DNA of 64,000 nt, from the NCBI GenBank assembly GCA_964017235.1, contig OZ024936.1, forward strand, positions 46,365,028 through 46,429,027, in the 5' to 3' direction. Source of the DNA: Sabellastarte sp. h YS-2021 (lineage: Eukaryota; Annelida; Polychaeta; Sabellida; Sabellidae). The notes below the pieces were generated by a model that was given only the letters and a program-made list of their open reading frames with translations, did no database searches and had not been told where the DNA came from. Position 1 is the first letter of the stretch, and each line of letters begins with the position of its first letter. Of the stretch, positions 13,201 to 21,045 are shown piece after piece. The position numbers were made by a program, and so were the translations under genes.

Positions 13201-16200
13201 TCAAAGAGGTTGTGTAGTGGGGTTGTGTAAATGATGATCCCTCCCTAGTTGAACAATGGTATTAAAGATCAAAGAATTTAGGCGTTTTTGTGGACAATGC
13301 ATTTGATAAAGCACTAGAATTAATGGTTTCCGAGAATGTGTAAAATACTATATTATCGCTCAGGCTAGACCATGCTTTAAAATTGAATGTAGGAGACAAG
13401 GTTTTGGATAGGTTAATCCAGAGATTCGGATGACAGAGGGCCGGATAATTGAAGTTCAACCGCACTTGATTTTAAAAATTTTGAAATTGCCAAAAGTGTC
13501 ACAGGATTAATATAATTCATTACATAAAGTGTTTTTTTTTTTCATGGTATAATGACCAAAAATGCAGTAACAAGGTGAATAACTAATTCTGCTTGGATTA
13601 CCTTCCTGCAAAATTAGTTCAAAGTGAACAATTAATCACCAGAAAACTGGAGTGCGTTTCCCAATACTAGTCTGCTGTACTTACCAAAAGACAGCAGGAG
13701 TTTGCTGATGTTGTTTGAGTATAATGTTGAGGACTGTGTAGGCAGTCTACTGGGCAGGTCTGTGTAACCCACATGGGTGACATCATTATATTTATACAAC
13801 TCTCCAGGTTTTGTCGTCTCAATGTTTCCACCAGCTTCAGCTGCCAAATCTACCACTACAGATCCTGGCTTCATGCTTTCCACCATTTCCTAAATACAGT
13901 GAAGAACAAGAAAACTGGGATTTTAGACCCCAAAAGGCAGGTTACACAATCAGTATAAGGGATGGTAGCACATACTAGTACCTGCATGTCTACAGGATGG
14001 ATGGATGCCAGATGTATGCACCATGATAGCTGTGATACTAGTCCTGGACATATCAAAATAGTGCTGGGTTCTGTCCTTCCACCTTGTCAAGTATGAAATC
14101 AATTAGCAGAAGAATATTCAAGTTACAGACTGCAAACAGAATTTTAAGATAGCAGCCATCTTGTTTTTACAAATGACACCAATTATGAAAGCAACCTAGC
14201 CTAGGTGGTGCCGTACCACCCTGTTAAGTTTCAAAACGTTTAGCGGAAGTGTGTTTGAGTGGAGTCCGGAAACCAAAATGTTGGACAGATGGACTGACAT
14301 TGGACACATCAATCTAATAGGCGGGTTGGGTACAAGCAACCCGTCTGAGAAGTCTCTAAATAATAATGCACAGTTCACCTTTTATTTCTACAATTTTCAA
14401 CAAATTCAATCAGCTCATCCATTCATTTCTATTTTTAACAAACAAATTTCACTAAAAAAAATCTCCTTTGATAGAAAATGTATATACTTGAGTGTTTCTT
14501 CAGCAATTTGCAAATTTCTAGTCTAATATTTGGTAGCAGTCTTACTTTCGTGATGAGAATAGGTGCTTTCCTGCCAGGGATCAGGGCAGTAGAAATGATG
14601 ATGTCCACATCTTTTGCCTGTTTAGCAAACAGTTCCATCTCTGCTTTGATGAACTCGGGAGACATCTCCTTAGCATAGCCACCTTCTCCCTCTCCTGATT
14701 CCTGTGGCAAAACATGTAAGTATTTATGTGAAAAGTCCCCAAGATAGAGTTAAAGATTGTGAATACATAGACATTGGCTTTAACATTTAACACTAGAAAC
14801 TCTTCTTCCTCTGTGCAAATATCTTAAAGTTTGTATTATATATCCACAGTGAAATTTAAATTCAATACCGATAATAACAGCTACCTTTATAGTATCACAG
14901 CTGAGTAAACTGTATATATCTTGAAAAAAAAACACAAGTAAATATTAATGTAAAAACACACAGACACTGTAAACGGATTAACAGTATAAAACACACCACC
15001 GTCTTCTCCTTGTCTAGATTCCTTCAAAAACATACTAATATTATTGCACAGACATAAACGGTCTAAAAACAAAAACCGTAAATTTGTGGTAGACACCTCT
15101 ATCTCTGAGGGCCTCACATTTAAGATAATTTAATAGTTTGTATGTACATCAACATAAAGATCTTTTAAGATTTCATAGAGACAAAGGTATTTCAACATCG
15201 ATCGATATACTGTCAACTTGGAAGTAAATTAACAATAAACTGTATTTCAATTACTGACCTCCAATTCAACTTCAAGGAATTCTGCCCCCATGGACTTGGC
15301 TTGTTCTTTCACTGCAGGCCTCACATCAAACAGCCTCACTATGGCTCCCATGTTCTTTGCAGTGCCTACTGATGCCAAACCTGCTACCCCGCCGCCAATC
15401 ACCAGCACTTTGGCAGGTGGAACTTTCCCAGCAGCTGTGATCTGACCTGAAGAGTTAGTAGGGTAAAGGTCAAGAAATAGGACACACTGCCATAAATCAG
15501 TTACAACTTGGCTGGCATACCTTTCCTGGTAGTTGTGTTCTCACTAGTGCTGTGAAATTGCTTCAAATATCGTGTTCGATGTTTGGTACCTATACAAGCT
15601 AGTGAACTTCGGTCTAGTTCGATCTTTGAAACAACGTTTTCAAAACCAGTTAAAATGTAGAAATCTCACATTAAATCTTGTCACTTCATTGAAAATATAG
15701 CAAAAATATAAAATCCATATGTAATTTAAATAAATTCCGCCATATTTTCAACAAAAGAAACAAGTTTTATAGATGGGCGAAAATAGGATCCGTTGGGATG
15801 TGGTGTGATATTGGGGATTTCTAAACGTTTTGCAAAGTCCGAATTTCAGACATTTGAAACCGAACTCCAAAATCGGGGCAGTAAACGAGCGAACTATCGA
15901 ACTTCTTCAAACAATGTCACAGCACTAGTTCTCACCCAAAGTTGTCACAGGTCAAACATCTAGAAATGACATTTTTCAGATCATAATACATCACAGATTT
16001 AAAAATATCAAATGGATGAACGAAATTAAATTTCAACACTATTGTCGAAGTTACATGTTCAACAAAATGTGAACTAAACACAAAAATAGCAGGTAAAATA
16101 TAAACAGTATGGCAGAGGTAAGTTACTGGACAGTTAGTACAACAAACCTGTGAAGAACCTTCCAAAGTTATTAGCTGCTTCTATCACTGCTTTGTAGCCA

Positions 16201-18519
16201 GCTATATTTGCCATAGAACTGAGTGCATCAAAAACCTAAAAAATATAAAAAATAAATGGCATGATTTAAGCCTATTGAATGATCACACTTCCAAGAACTG
16301 AGCTCCTGAATTCTGGGCTCAGTCCAATCAACTGAGTCTATACAAAACACTGTAGCCTTCCTGGGTACCCACAAAGACCACACCAGGACAGTAGTTATGA
16401 ATTTGAAGTCCCAGGACCAAAAAGCGAAAATATATATATTAACTGTAGGCTCATGGAACAAAAATTAGAATACAACAAAGGGATAATATTATTGTTTACC
16501 TGAGCTCTGCTAATTCTGGGTACACAGTCCATGCCAAACAATGTGGTTCTTCTGGCTGCCAGGGCATCCAATAATTCCTTGTTCTGTGCAGGGTACACAA
16601 AGCTGAAGAGTGTCCTCTGCTCTGGAAGTAACTTCACCTCATCCAAGCTTGTCTGACGGATCTAAGAATATGCAGGATTATGACAAGAGATTAAGATTTA
16701 ATTTTCTGCACCCAAGTTTCCGAAATTCAGATTTATATTTGTCCAATTTATCTTACATGAAAGATAACCAGAACAAGTCTGACTGCAGTGATTATATTAC
16801 AGAGAAATTGTAGTCACTGGGATAGTAAGGCAACAAACTGACAGAATCTAATAATTATCTTGGTGTTAAATATCTCTTCACACTCTTTTCAGAGTTATGT
16901 TTAATTATGCCAAATTTCAAAAAACAATACCCCCGACAGCCCTTAAGGGCTGTGGGGTAAAAACAGAAGTTCTATGGTTGCCTCCTTGTATTAAATAAGA
17001 GCTATGAGTAAAAATATCCTTTGCTTTGTCTTTTGTAACATTTAACAATGTGAAATTCCTAATTACTTATCAGTATAGTAACTTTTGTAACTTTGCATAC
17101 ACTGGATCATCAGTGACAAAGATATACACCCTTGAATTAATACACATAACATACCTTGAGAACAATGTCAGAATCAAAGGCCCCCTTTGCGTCAGTGAGT
17201 GAAGCTCCAGCCGCCACATAGCTGTCATTTGTAAACTTGGCTTCAACCCCTGCATTCTCCTCAATCTTTACATTGAAGCCTTTCTTTGTCAAAGTCTGCC
17301 AAAGCAGTAAAACCATATTAATACAACAACGCATGAACAGTGTCTTCATTAGCATAATATCTGCCAACACTTTGATATGTTTAGGCTTATTCCAGTTCAA
17401 TGTCACTTTCAACATCATGAATATGTACATCATCATGAGCAGTTTTAGTAGTGCAGTGACATATAGTGTGCAGAGCTTTGTTAACAATACAGACAGTAAA
17501 CTACCAGGCCTCAATGAACAACAGGCAAACCCAGTAAGAACAAATGAAAAAAACATTATGTGATGAACTACCTTTCATGCTAAAATAATAGTCTGTCGCA
17601 TGAAACTGTATTATATTGGTAACTGTAATATTTGGAAAACACATTCATGTAAGGTAAAGGTGATGACACAATATCAGCAATTTCCTCAGCAGTTATAGAA
17701 CAATGACGTTATGAAATGAAACAAAACACTTTAAAAGTCTTTACAACTAAAAGCTGGTTATTTTAGAATATTCTAAAATATATTAAGGAAGTAGTACACA
17801 TCAATTAAATTCTCACAACTCACCTGAACTGTGGCAGGAACAATTGCAACCCTTCGCTCATTTAGAAAGGTTTCTTTTGGCACTCCAATGGTTAACTTGG
17901 AATATGGGGTTCCTTTAATTTCCTCATTGGCTTCCTGAAAATTTACAATTTGGAATGTCAATCCAATTCTGAAATCACCTTTGGACAAGGGAAAGTATAT
18001 AAGGAAACTGCAATGGAAATATGATCAACAAAAGACAAAACCACAAAATTTTGTCCAGAGAAACTGCTGTGATGGCAATGGTTGGCCGGTATCAGAACAA
18101 CTGTGTTATTCTTTTGATAAACATATCAATTTTTCACTTTTTCATTATCTGAGTGAATGTAAAAATTTGCTGAGCACTATGGGCAATTATTCCGTCATAT
18201 ATCAGCCTCTTTATGGTCAGCTCAACAGAACTAAAGCCTTTAGAACTGCATCCTCAATACAGCAGCTTCAAGGCTCTTGCGTTACTGTATGTCAGCTTTA
18301 CTTGTATATGTTCAGTTGTTCACATGACTGAACATATTATGACAAAAGAACTCAATGGCCCCAGAGCTTGTTAAAACTAGTATTCATTTTCATAATTATA
18401 CTTTATACCTGAAACCGCCTGGTCGAATGTTTGAACCCTCTTGAACAGCGCACCGACAATTTTTGTAACTGGCTACCAAAGTTGTCAATGACAACTGCAG
18501 CCTTTTGAATGTGGAACAT
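1253..18519 (-). CDS. NNT: NAD(P) transhydrogenase, mitochondrial (5' half; continues beyond left edge)
   Basis: Inner-membrane proton pump that moves hydride from NADH to NADP+ to make matrix NADPH. Twelve coding exons, in transcript order: 18519-18409 (ATG; basic transit peptide rich in R/K), 17934-17824, 17295-17155, 16661-16500, 16235-16148, 15446-15259, 14701-14546, 13889-13685, 11747-11526, 10374-10303, 9908-9784 and 1384-1253. All junctions are GT-AG and phase-compatible, giving 571 codons of the roughly 1,080 usual for the family. Domain I (NAD(H)-binding) covers about residues 50-390; exon 6 carries the [13 protein letters not shown] dinucleotide fold. A proline-rich linker (exon 9) leads into membrane domain II, with [19 protein letters not shown] (exon 11) and [13 protein letters not shown] (exon 12). 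The rest of domain II and domain III are off the window. The last exon has an alternative donor at 1278. The upstream acceptor at 18547 implies a separate 5'UTR exon. Intron 11 holds a 6-kb retrotransposon in the same orientation. Confidence 0.95.
1585..1712. repeat. 64-bp direct tandem duplication
   Basis: Two almost identical 64-bp units start at 1585 and 1649, each running from TTTACACAATTTTCC to GTAACCATAT. Located in NNT intron 11. Its near-identity points to a recent local duplication. Confidence 0.85.
2060..2318. mobile_element. Short terminal-inverted-repeat derivative of a DIRS-like end
   Basis: A 259-bp segment bounded by a perfect 21-bp inverted repeat (starting TAATACCCTATCCAATGG; 2060-2080 and 2298-2318). 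Bases 2080-2235 match, in reverse complement, the outer end of the neighbouring DIRS-like element (8390-8545), including the GACCGGT motifs and the TTGACGTCATAGCATC stretch. The remaining 80 bp are different. It looks like a non-autonomous element built from one retrotransposon terminus; that reading is inference. Confidence 0.6.
2319..2524. mobile_element. MITE, TA-flanked family, copy 1
   Basis: 206-bp element with terminal inverted repeats beginning GAGTAAGAAATCTAAAATTC, flanked by TA on both sides as expected for Tc1/mariner-type insertion. Two further copies with the same ends and core are at 26805-27012 and 38911-39139. No coding capacity. It abuts the preceding short TIR element. Confidence 0.8.
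2989..6228 (-). CDS. DIRS-like Cys-rich / tyrosine recombinase frame
   Basis: 1,080-codon open frame. Its first ~120 codons encode a cysteine-rich stretch with repeated CxxC spacing (for example CCKCSYCHR and [11 protein letters not shown]), resembling the zinc-binding segment before RT in other DIRS elements. The middle ~700 codons overlap RT/RNase H read in another frame and are probably not a domain of their own. The C-terminal ~330 codons are a tyrosine recombinase, which inserts the circular DNA copy: catalytic Arg in [10 protein letters not shown] (about residue 876), HDVRAF as the H-x-x-R box (about 1013) and a late tyrosine in THTFTQFY-like sequence (about 1047). The frame continues the gag frame after a single TGA. 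No ATG decides a start, so expression by readthrough or frameshifting is likely. Confidence 0.8.
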   Translation of the reverse strand: MLCFKCGRIEGPCNYIRQDGGFEPTTSDRSEEEQSDFKCRLSCCKCSYCHRVATKERCKSQYLSIVHRNKICEKCFLCRSLTFCKSCHQCSTCCFISSCRGEVKPVLGEMGNPGFKSKSGKHTEGGLHAPVLVQTPLDKVTDCNKQLPQSNQTVLPFRGTVSADKQKCSRTGGQSKFTGVLQPAILGTQTQQPVETHPRPEHLEHLFKHRVVQDGDPRDHKNLPPSRGVGHIHRFQRCILPYTYSQSVQEVHAFSPPGSVLPVQNPSLWPFHSPHGVHSGGQRSQTHGTSKGYKDPPVPRRLAGESLYPRHLSPAYSNPSHTVPGARVAGEQGKIRTGPTAGLQLRRLPVRPEGGQGQTNRGTLADLDRQDQINTVGSGMPGPKIHVPHRPSHSNRKTSPLRATTHETHTVALEKQLEGPRITGKGDPGPQVPPPPSKVVAGGKQCAKRSTITPSKTCSANIYRCIKRRLGRSLRRAHCKGTVVPTREQVTHKPLGAESSISSSKGVSNPGLQQDSVDSNRQHNSGCLYQQRGGDEVGVTVCPTVENPVLVHQTAGNPQGTSHPRLAERDSRQAIQTCPDHSNRVVTSSSSVPSCMLEVAPATSGPVCHQVQQQTATVCVTCSRPPGLGSGCTQPLLGGPGPIRLPTGSHLGQSGGEAPGLPLQQNNSDCPRVAQHALVLGPGSNVKRDHTVSAQHTQPSVSAIQPGPSQEPVESEPTCLAPRASAIEEQGFSEAVGARIEAPQRRSTRSVYEAKWTIFTKWCLSNQVDFRAPPLKAIADFLLYLFQEKKLQPGTIDGYRSAIADKLGNSTINVSKDENLTRLLDSFHRDRPKGRRGIPSWNLSLVLHQLTKAPFEPLKEASLKHLTFKTVFFLALGSGKRRSEIHAWLHKNIRHQSDWSKVSLYPSPSFLSKNQLAKEGPDSVAPVVIPALAPSLDRSLKGDRSLCLVRALRYYLDRTADLRQNKELVFVSFKKGFDKDISPATISSWIKQTVVLCYELSDQEALTLHQVKAHDVRAFAASKAFQSGISLDQILSACHWKSHNTFTQFYLKDVAWADSELFHLGPVVAAQQVHHQAQN
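3903..6461 (-). CDS. DIRS-like reverse transcriptase / RNase H frame
   Basis: Frame encoding the polymerase. RT signatures appear in order: a [15 protein letters not shown] segment, [13 protein letters not shown], the LPFGLSTAP box and the catalytic QYLDDWLV (about residue 375; Tyr-Leu-Asp-Asp). RNase H follows with FTDAS (about 537), [17 protein letters not shown] (about 596) and ADKLSR (about 650). The frame is +1 relative to both gag and the recombinase frame. It overlaps the last 230 bp of gag and the first part of the recombinase domain. The first ~170 codons have no recognisable domain, so the real entry point is probably inside the overlap. Intact over 850 codons. Confidence 0.85.
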   Translation of the reverse strand: MRFPVVRRGVQWVTHRGNPDVFIHTFPPVIDLHTSRTGNPLHRLGNRSETGKLARRVEVKPQTSTRSRPKGLRSINDNCCVSNVVGLKDPVIISDKMEGLNPPPVTDQKKSKVTLNVDSHVANAHIVTGLPQRKGVNPNTCQLYTEIKYVKNVFCVGHLPSVNLVTNAQHAVLYPPVGARLNQCWEKWETLGSSPKVVNILREGYTLPFWFRPHLTRSPTVISNYHNPTKQSFLLEALYQLINKNAVEPVDNPNSLGFYNRLFWVPKPNNRWRPILDLSTLNTFLNTGSFKMETPETIRTSLQVGEWVTSIDFKDAYFHIPIHSQSRKYMRFHLQGRSYQFKTLPFGLSTAPMEFTVVAKEVKLMALQKGIRIHQYLDDWLVRASTHDTCLQHTQTLVTLCQELGWLVNREKSELVPQQVFNFVGYQFDLKEGRVRPTEERWQTLTDKIRSILSDPVCPVRKFMSLIGLLTATEKQVHLGRLHMRPIQWHLKNNWRVPESLEKVIPVPKSLHPHLRWWLEESNVLRDQPLHPLKHALQIFTDASKEGWGAHLDEHTARGQWSLPESKLHINHLELKAVFLALKEFRTLVCNKTVLIATDNTTVVAYINKEGGMKSGSLCALLWRILSWCTRQQVTLRARHIPGWLNVIADKLSRLAQTIQTEWSLHPAVFQAVCSRWHQPQVDLFATRFNNKLPQFVSPVPDPQAWAVDALSLSWEDLDPYAFPPAAILGKVVEKLQDYPCNRIILIAPGWPNMPWFWDLVAMSSEITLCLPSIPNLVSQPFNQVLHRNLSNLNLHAWLLEPQQSRSKASLRQWEHELRLLKEDQPDLSMRQSGPFLQSGASVIRWTSGHHL
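6232..8262 (-). CDS. DIRS-like gag-like protein
   Basis: Start taken at the first ATG of the frame (8262, MSSPGQK...), giving 676 aa; the frame is open upstream to 8385 without an ATG. The N-terminal ~70 residues carry a Cys/His-rich pattern ([18 protein letters not shown]) like the N-terminus of other DIRS first ORFs. A basic Ser/Lys-rich stretch follows, then an acidic, Pro/Thr-rich middle ([15 protein letters not shown] repeats) and a C-terminal RKP-rich basic tail suited to RNA binding. It ends in TGA at 6232-6234, directly followed in frame by CAA TTG and the next open frame. Confidence 0.75.
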   Translation of the reverse strand: MSSPGQKRGSCGHVMALFDSHKKCARCRYKGVGDDPCVKKLDCQICKSFTPAQIHQLATPTYKERKERSEQKKIEGNASTTPTLVDPSDVTLLGRVSCDKSPSVDSTPKKKKRSDGSPRSSKRKHSSKPTSDDLKSLDDKWSERFSRLEAMLINESFAVLVRPVTSTSVVPREHPFFDPGASTSVMSSEGTGDVATQLTATQPPLGVPGTEAGRDGVESATHPFQGPGTSAVLATQPLLVPGAGTATQPTQAPGVGPEVLPAGVETTLHNQSPPIGQNSEVARESDSEAELDGEPASPASVHCQGDLPNTATDQDLSEDANYRETIRGVRSFMNWHHIPDYDNSAASMDDNPFAGSRVKTTGKVSVKLPVDEWLCKKLEKLNVTIAEGYPSRNSETSGLLRDQFVKTPRFSRWYESMPGIKKGDASTQAVSHWSPETAKLNSMFSRVARRSLPSAPASRTFSQDTLRRWEKAFREQSVMCNHAAGLSRCLTKVQDSMVTQLKSLRSDSSKGKSAERTQQAVEELEYLVTFNRSISQAMQRTLQDLSEGVFISMANLTLARRDSYLEFIRGGVKPDTLTALRTSPVHLLSLFPDSLLVKAEDEISRSEERRSMGNTQRKPGRFHPYVPSSNRPSHQPDRKPTTPAWKQIRDRQTGQKGGGKASNFNQKPAKGFKKHK
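9028..9640. mobile_element. Foldback element with a nested tandem-core-type element
   Basis: The outer part has inverted ends, GGGGCCATATTCACAAA at 9031 and TTGGTGAATATGGACCC at 9624-9640, and internal inverted TTAACTT/TTAATCC motifs. Within it, 9235-9530 is on the reverse strand relative to the 27.3-kb array and contains the same sequence: the GGTAGGGACATTGGTTAG-like core, the ATGGTNTGACC segment and the AGGGCTGTCGGGT hairpin end. It lies in NNT intron 11 and looks like one element inserted in another. Confidence 0.65.
10417..10581. repeat. Cluster of near-perfect palindromes (TTGTACAAGTTG + reverse complement)
   Basis: Within 165 bp of NNT intron 9 the 12-mer TTGTACAAGTTG occurs joined to its own reverse complement at least three times: 10417-10440 (perfect 24 bp), 10447-10468 (perfect 22 bp) and 10475-10498 (one mismatch). 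A decayed version is near 10507. A further inverted pair with 13-bp arms and a 5-bp loop is at 10551-10581. A half-unit (GTACAAGTTGCAA) recurs at 38559 in an IDH2 intron. Confidence 0.85.
11878..12010 (-). mobile_element. tRNA-headed SINE (family 1)
   Basis: Reverse strand shows a box-A-like AGCCTAGTGGTGAGCAAG, a box-B-like GGTTGGACTCCC and the body ATGACCCTGGCTGTTGAA. Related copies are at 34393-34560 (+) and a fragment at 37577-37655 (+). In NNT intron 8. Confidence 0.65.
12647..13467. mobile_element. pogo/Tigger-like non-autonomous element
   Basis: The left end TACAGTAGAACCTCAATTAT and the right end GGATAATTGAAGTTCAAC are inverted versions of the CAGTAGAACCTCNATTATCC terminus typical of Tigger elements. 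The TA before CAG fits a TA target. About 820 bp, no transposase frame. An internal inverted pair (TGTTTGGTTGG at 12947, CCAACCAAACA at 13042) suggests internal rearrangement. In NNT intron 8. Confidence 0.55.
15545..15927. mobile_element. hAT-like MITE with exact 8-bp target duplication
   Basis: 383-bp element with terminal inverted repeat TAGTGCTGTGA/TCACAGCACTA. It is bracketed by the identical octamer GTTCTCAC at 15537-15544 and 15928-15935. An 8-bp duplication with TAG...CTA ends is the hAT signature. In NNT intron 5. Confidence 0.9.
16928..16958 (-). repeat. Solo hairpin related to the tandem-core element end
   Basis: The palindrome CAGCCCTTAAGGGCTG is flanked by inverted TACCCCC/GGGGTA. 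It is the reverse-complement form of the hairpin opening the 27.3-kb tandem array. No tandem core follows here. Confidence 0.7.
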
Positions 18520-19802
18520 CGCCCTCTCCTGTCACCTTCACAGCCCCTGTAAGTGAGAAGGGTTTGAATTTCCTTTAAAAGGGAATAGAAATGCCATACA
18601 GAATACCAGTGTTGTAGTCAAATCAACCAAAATTAAAATCTCTGTTTAATCTCATTTAAACTTAACACAGAGACTGCTTACTTAATGATTGTACATTTTT
18701 GGGATTATTAAAAGCTTGTCAAAGTTGATTTTGAAATGTTTGTCAGTAGGACTTGAATTGTTGCAATTAGCTGATATCACCTTATAAAATAGTTAATCTT
18801 AAGTTTAAAATGGAGCATTATGCAATTTAATGCAAATGTCTTTAATGTTTTACCACATAAAATGTAACCAGTTCAATATTTTTGATGAAATCTCCCTTAT
18901 TTAGCTACTCTAAACTGCTCGTTCACATCCCTATTGCCGTTTTATAAAACTTCGGTGCTTATACAACTTCGGTGTATTGCACGCTTGTGTACTTCTGTTG
19001 TATCCACAGAAATAAAAACATTTTTAAAGCATTTATAGTGGCTAAAAATCACAGAATATTTTTAAAATATTTGATTAATCCTTGTGACTCCAGTGTGATC
19101 AGATACTATTGATTCAGTTGGTAGTATTTGCTTTATTTTTTAATGGCATTTTACAGGTTGTTTTTTTTCCAATTGTTTTTGCAGGAAATCCATTATTTTA
19201 TTGGAATGTATATGGGCAAGGGTTATTCTTCTCTTCTTACTCTAAAGCTTGGTACTTATTTTTTATCATTATTGTATTTAGTATTGTGAACCATCATTTG
19301 CTCTGAAGTTATAGGAGTGTTTTAAATAATTATTTGATCTGGCACCACAGACTTTATTTTTATGGCTTGTGATAAAAATAGCATCATTAAATTATATATT
19401 ACAAGAGTCTATCGATAAGGTCCCCATTTGTTAGAAACGCTAGCTATCGATATGGTCCCCTATTATATTTTTCAAGTAAACACATGTATATGATGTTCAT
19501 TTACTATGACATACATTAAAAGAAGTGGGGTTCAGTTAAAATAACTGCAGAAGAGTTTCATAATTTGATTGTTAAAATCAGTAATCATGTCAGAAAATTT
19601 TCAAATCTGAATTGATAATTTAATTTTAACTTTGTTATATATTTGGTAGAATACATGTGGGAAGACATTAGGTGTGATTGTGTAGCTTTTAATATTCATG
19701 CAGTTTTCTTATATATACATCATAAGCTGCTCAGTATACTGTGGGTCTTTAACAAATGACAAGATTGTAACAGTACACTGGTGGACACAAAGATAAAATG
19801 GA

Positions 19803-20088
19803 CACAAAGATAAACAGTCTGCCTTATGTAGGAACTACACCTGTCCTTTTTTCTTCACCCCTATCCGTTATTGCCCGTATCCGTGATACCCTAGATCACT
19901 TAGTATATAAAACAGTGAACTCATCAGTGTCCATGATTAGGAAGGAAAAAATTCGTTCTTCACAGACAGCTAGCACACTGTTTTATACCAAAAGATCTAG
20001 GGTATTACGGACATGGGCAATAACGGACACGGATACGGGTGAAGAAAAAAGGACAGGTGTAGTTCCTATAGTGTACTTTATCTTTGTG
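19803..20088. mobile_element. Foldback MITE with ~110-bp inverted arms
   Basis: The left arm 19803-19915 and the right arm 19978-20088 are long imperfect inverted copies. Matching blocks include CACAAAGATAAA, GGAACTACACCTGTCC, CCGTTATTGCCC and TACCCTAGATC. A ~60-bp loop separates them. It lies in the divergent region between NNT and IDH2 and could form a long hairpin if transcribed. Confidence 0.85.
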
Positions 20089-20599
20089 GAATAATTAAAT
20101 TGCACAAAGGTCTTGGAAAGCTTAAATTTCTTTTCAAGCATATTCTGTTACTTAGTTTGTGCTATTTTGTTTACACAGTTTATATTTGAAACACTTTGAA
20201 GATCATCTTCGTGTCCACCCGTGGTACGGTGTCTTTCCAGATGCACTCCCACTATAACTTACAAAACCCTCATTATCGCCCACAAGTAAAAGGATAATAT
20301 TAAGGTTTAAATGCTTCGCTTTTTAAACAAAATCTTTGGAAAATCTGTATAACAACTGACAATAATAATTAATTCTATCCAATCGGTTCTTTCAGGTAGA
20401 CATCTAGCACTTAAATTCACTGTTATCTAACGTCTTTCAAAGAAGTCACACAGTCCTTCAAATTGTCAGTGAAGGAACCTTGAATTTTCGTTAGCAACCA
20501 AGAAAAGTACTGTAAATGTATAAAATTAAAAGACTGCATATTCTTCAACATTAAATTATTGTCCAAATTAATTTTAAAAAGTGTATTTACCGTTTGTAT

Positions 20600-21045
20600 T
20601 TCACTGATAAAATACAAGTTTAATTTAATCCCGGCGGCTTCCACGATGTCAAAAATGGCTGCAGCGGGATTACTAGAATCGACCTAAATGTATTTCATCC
20701 AATCAAAACAAATTTAGTTGGCCTTAGTGAACTTTGACCCTAACTTGGATGTATTTCATTGGTTGAAAATTGGTCCGGGTTTACGTTGATTTTTCCCCTT
20801 GAACTTTCAATGGTTCAACTCACTTTTCATAGGTGTTATGCTTACTGCAAAAGGTCTTTTTGATTCATATGCACACAAAAAGGCATAAAATTACTATTTT
20901 TACAGCCAGGTATAAAACGAAATTGAAGTATTAACACTCTAGTCCCGTAGTATATTTACAACGGGGAATTTATAAAAGTTAAGCTGAAGTAAACAACGTC
21001 ACTATTTCTCATTAGACTCGTCCTTACCGGCTTCTTGTAGGAAAA
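20600..21045. promoter_or_regulatory. Candidate bidirectional NNT/IDH2 promoter
   Basis: The IDH2 start codon is at 21046. On the minus strand, a possible NNT 5'UTR exon ends at a GTAAAT donor near 20591. Between them are CCAAT boxes in both orientations (CATCCAATCAAAA near 20697; ATTGGTTG near 20758 and ATTGGTCC near 20769) and a YY1-like AAAATGGCTGC at about 20653. No strong TATA box at the expected distance. Promoter function and the NNT first exon are inference; the motifs are directly visible. Confidence 0.5.
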
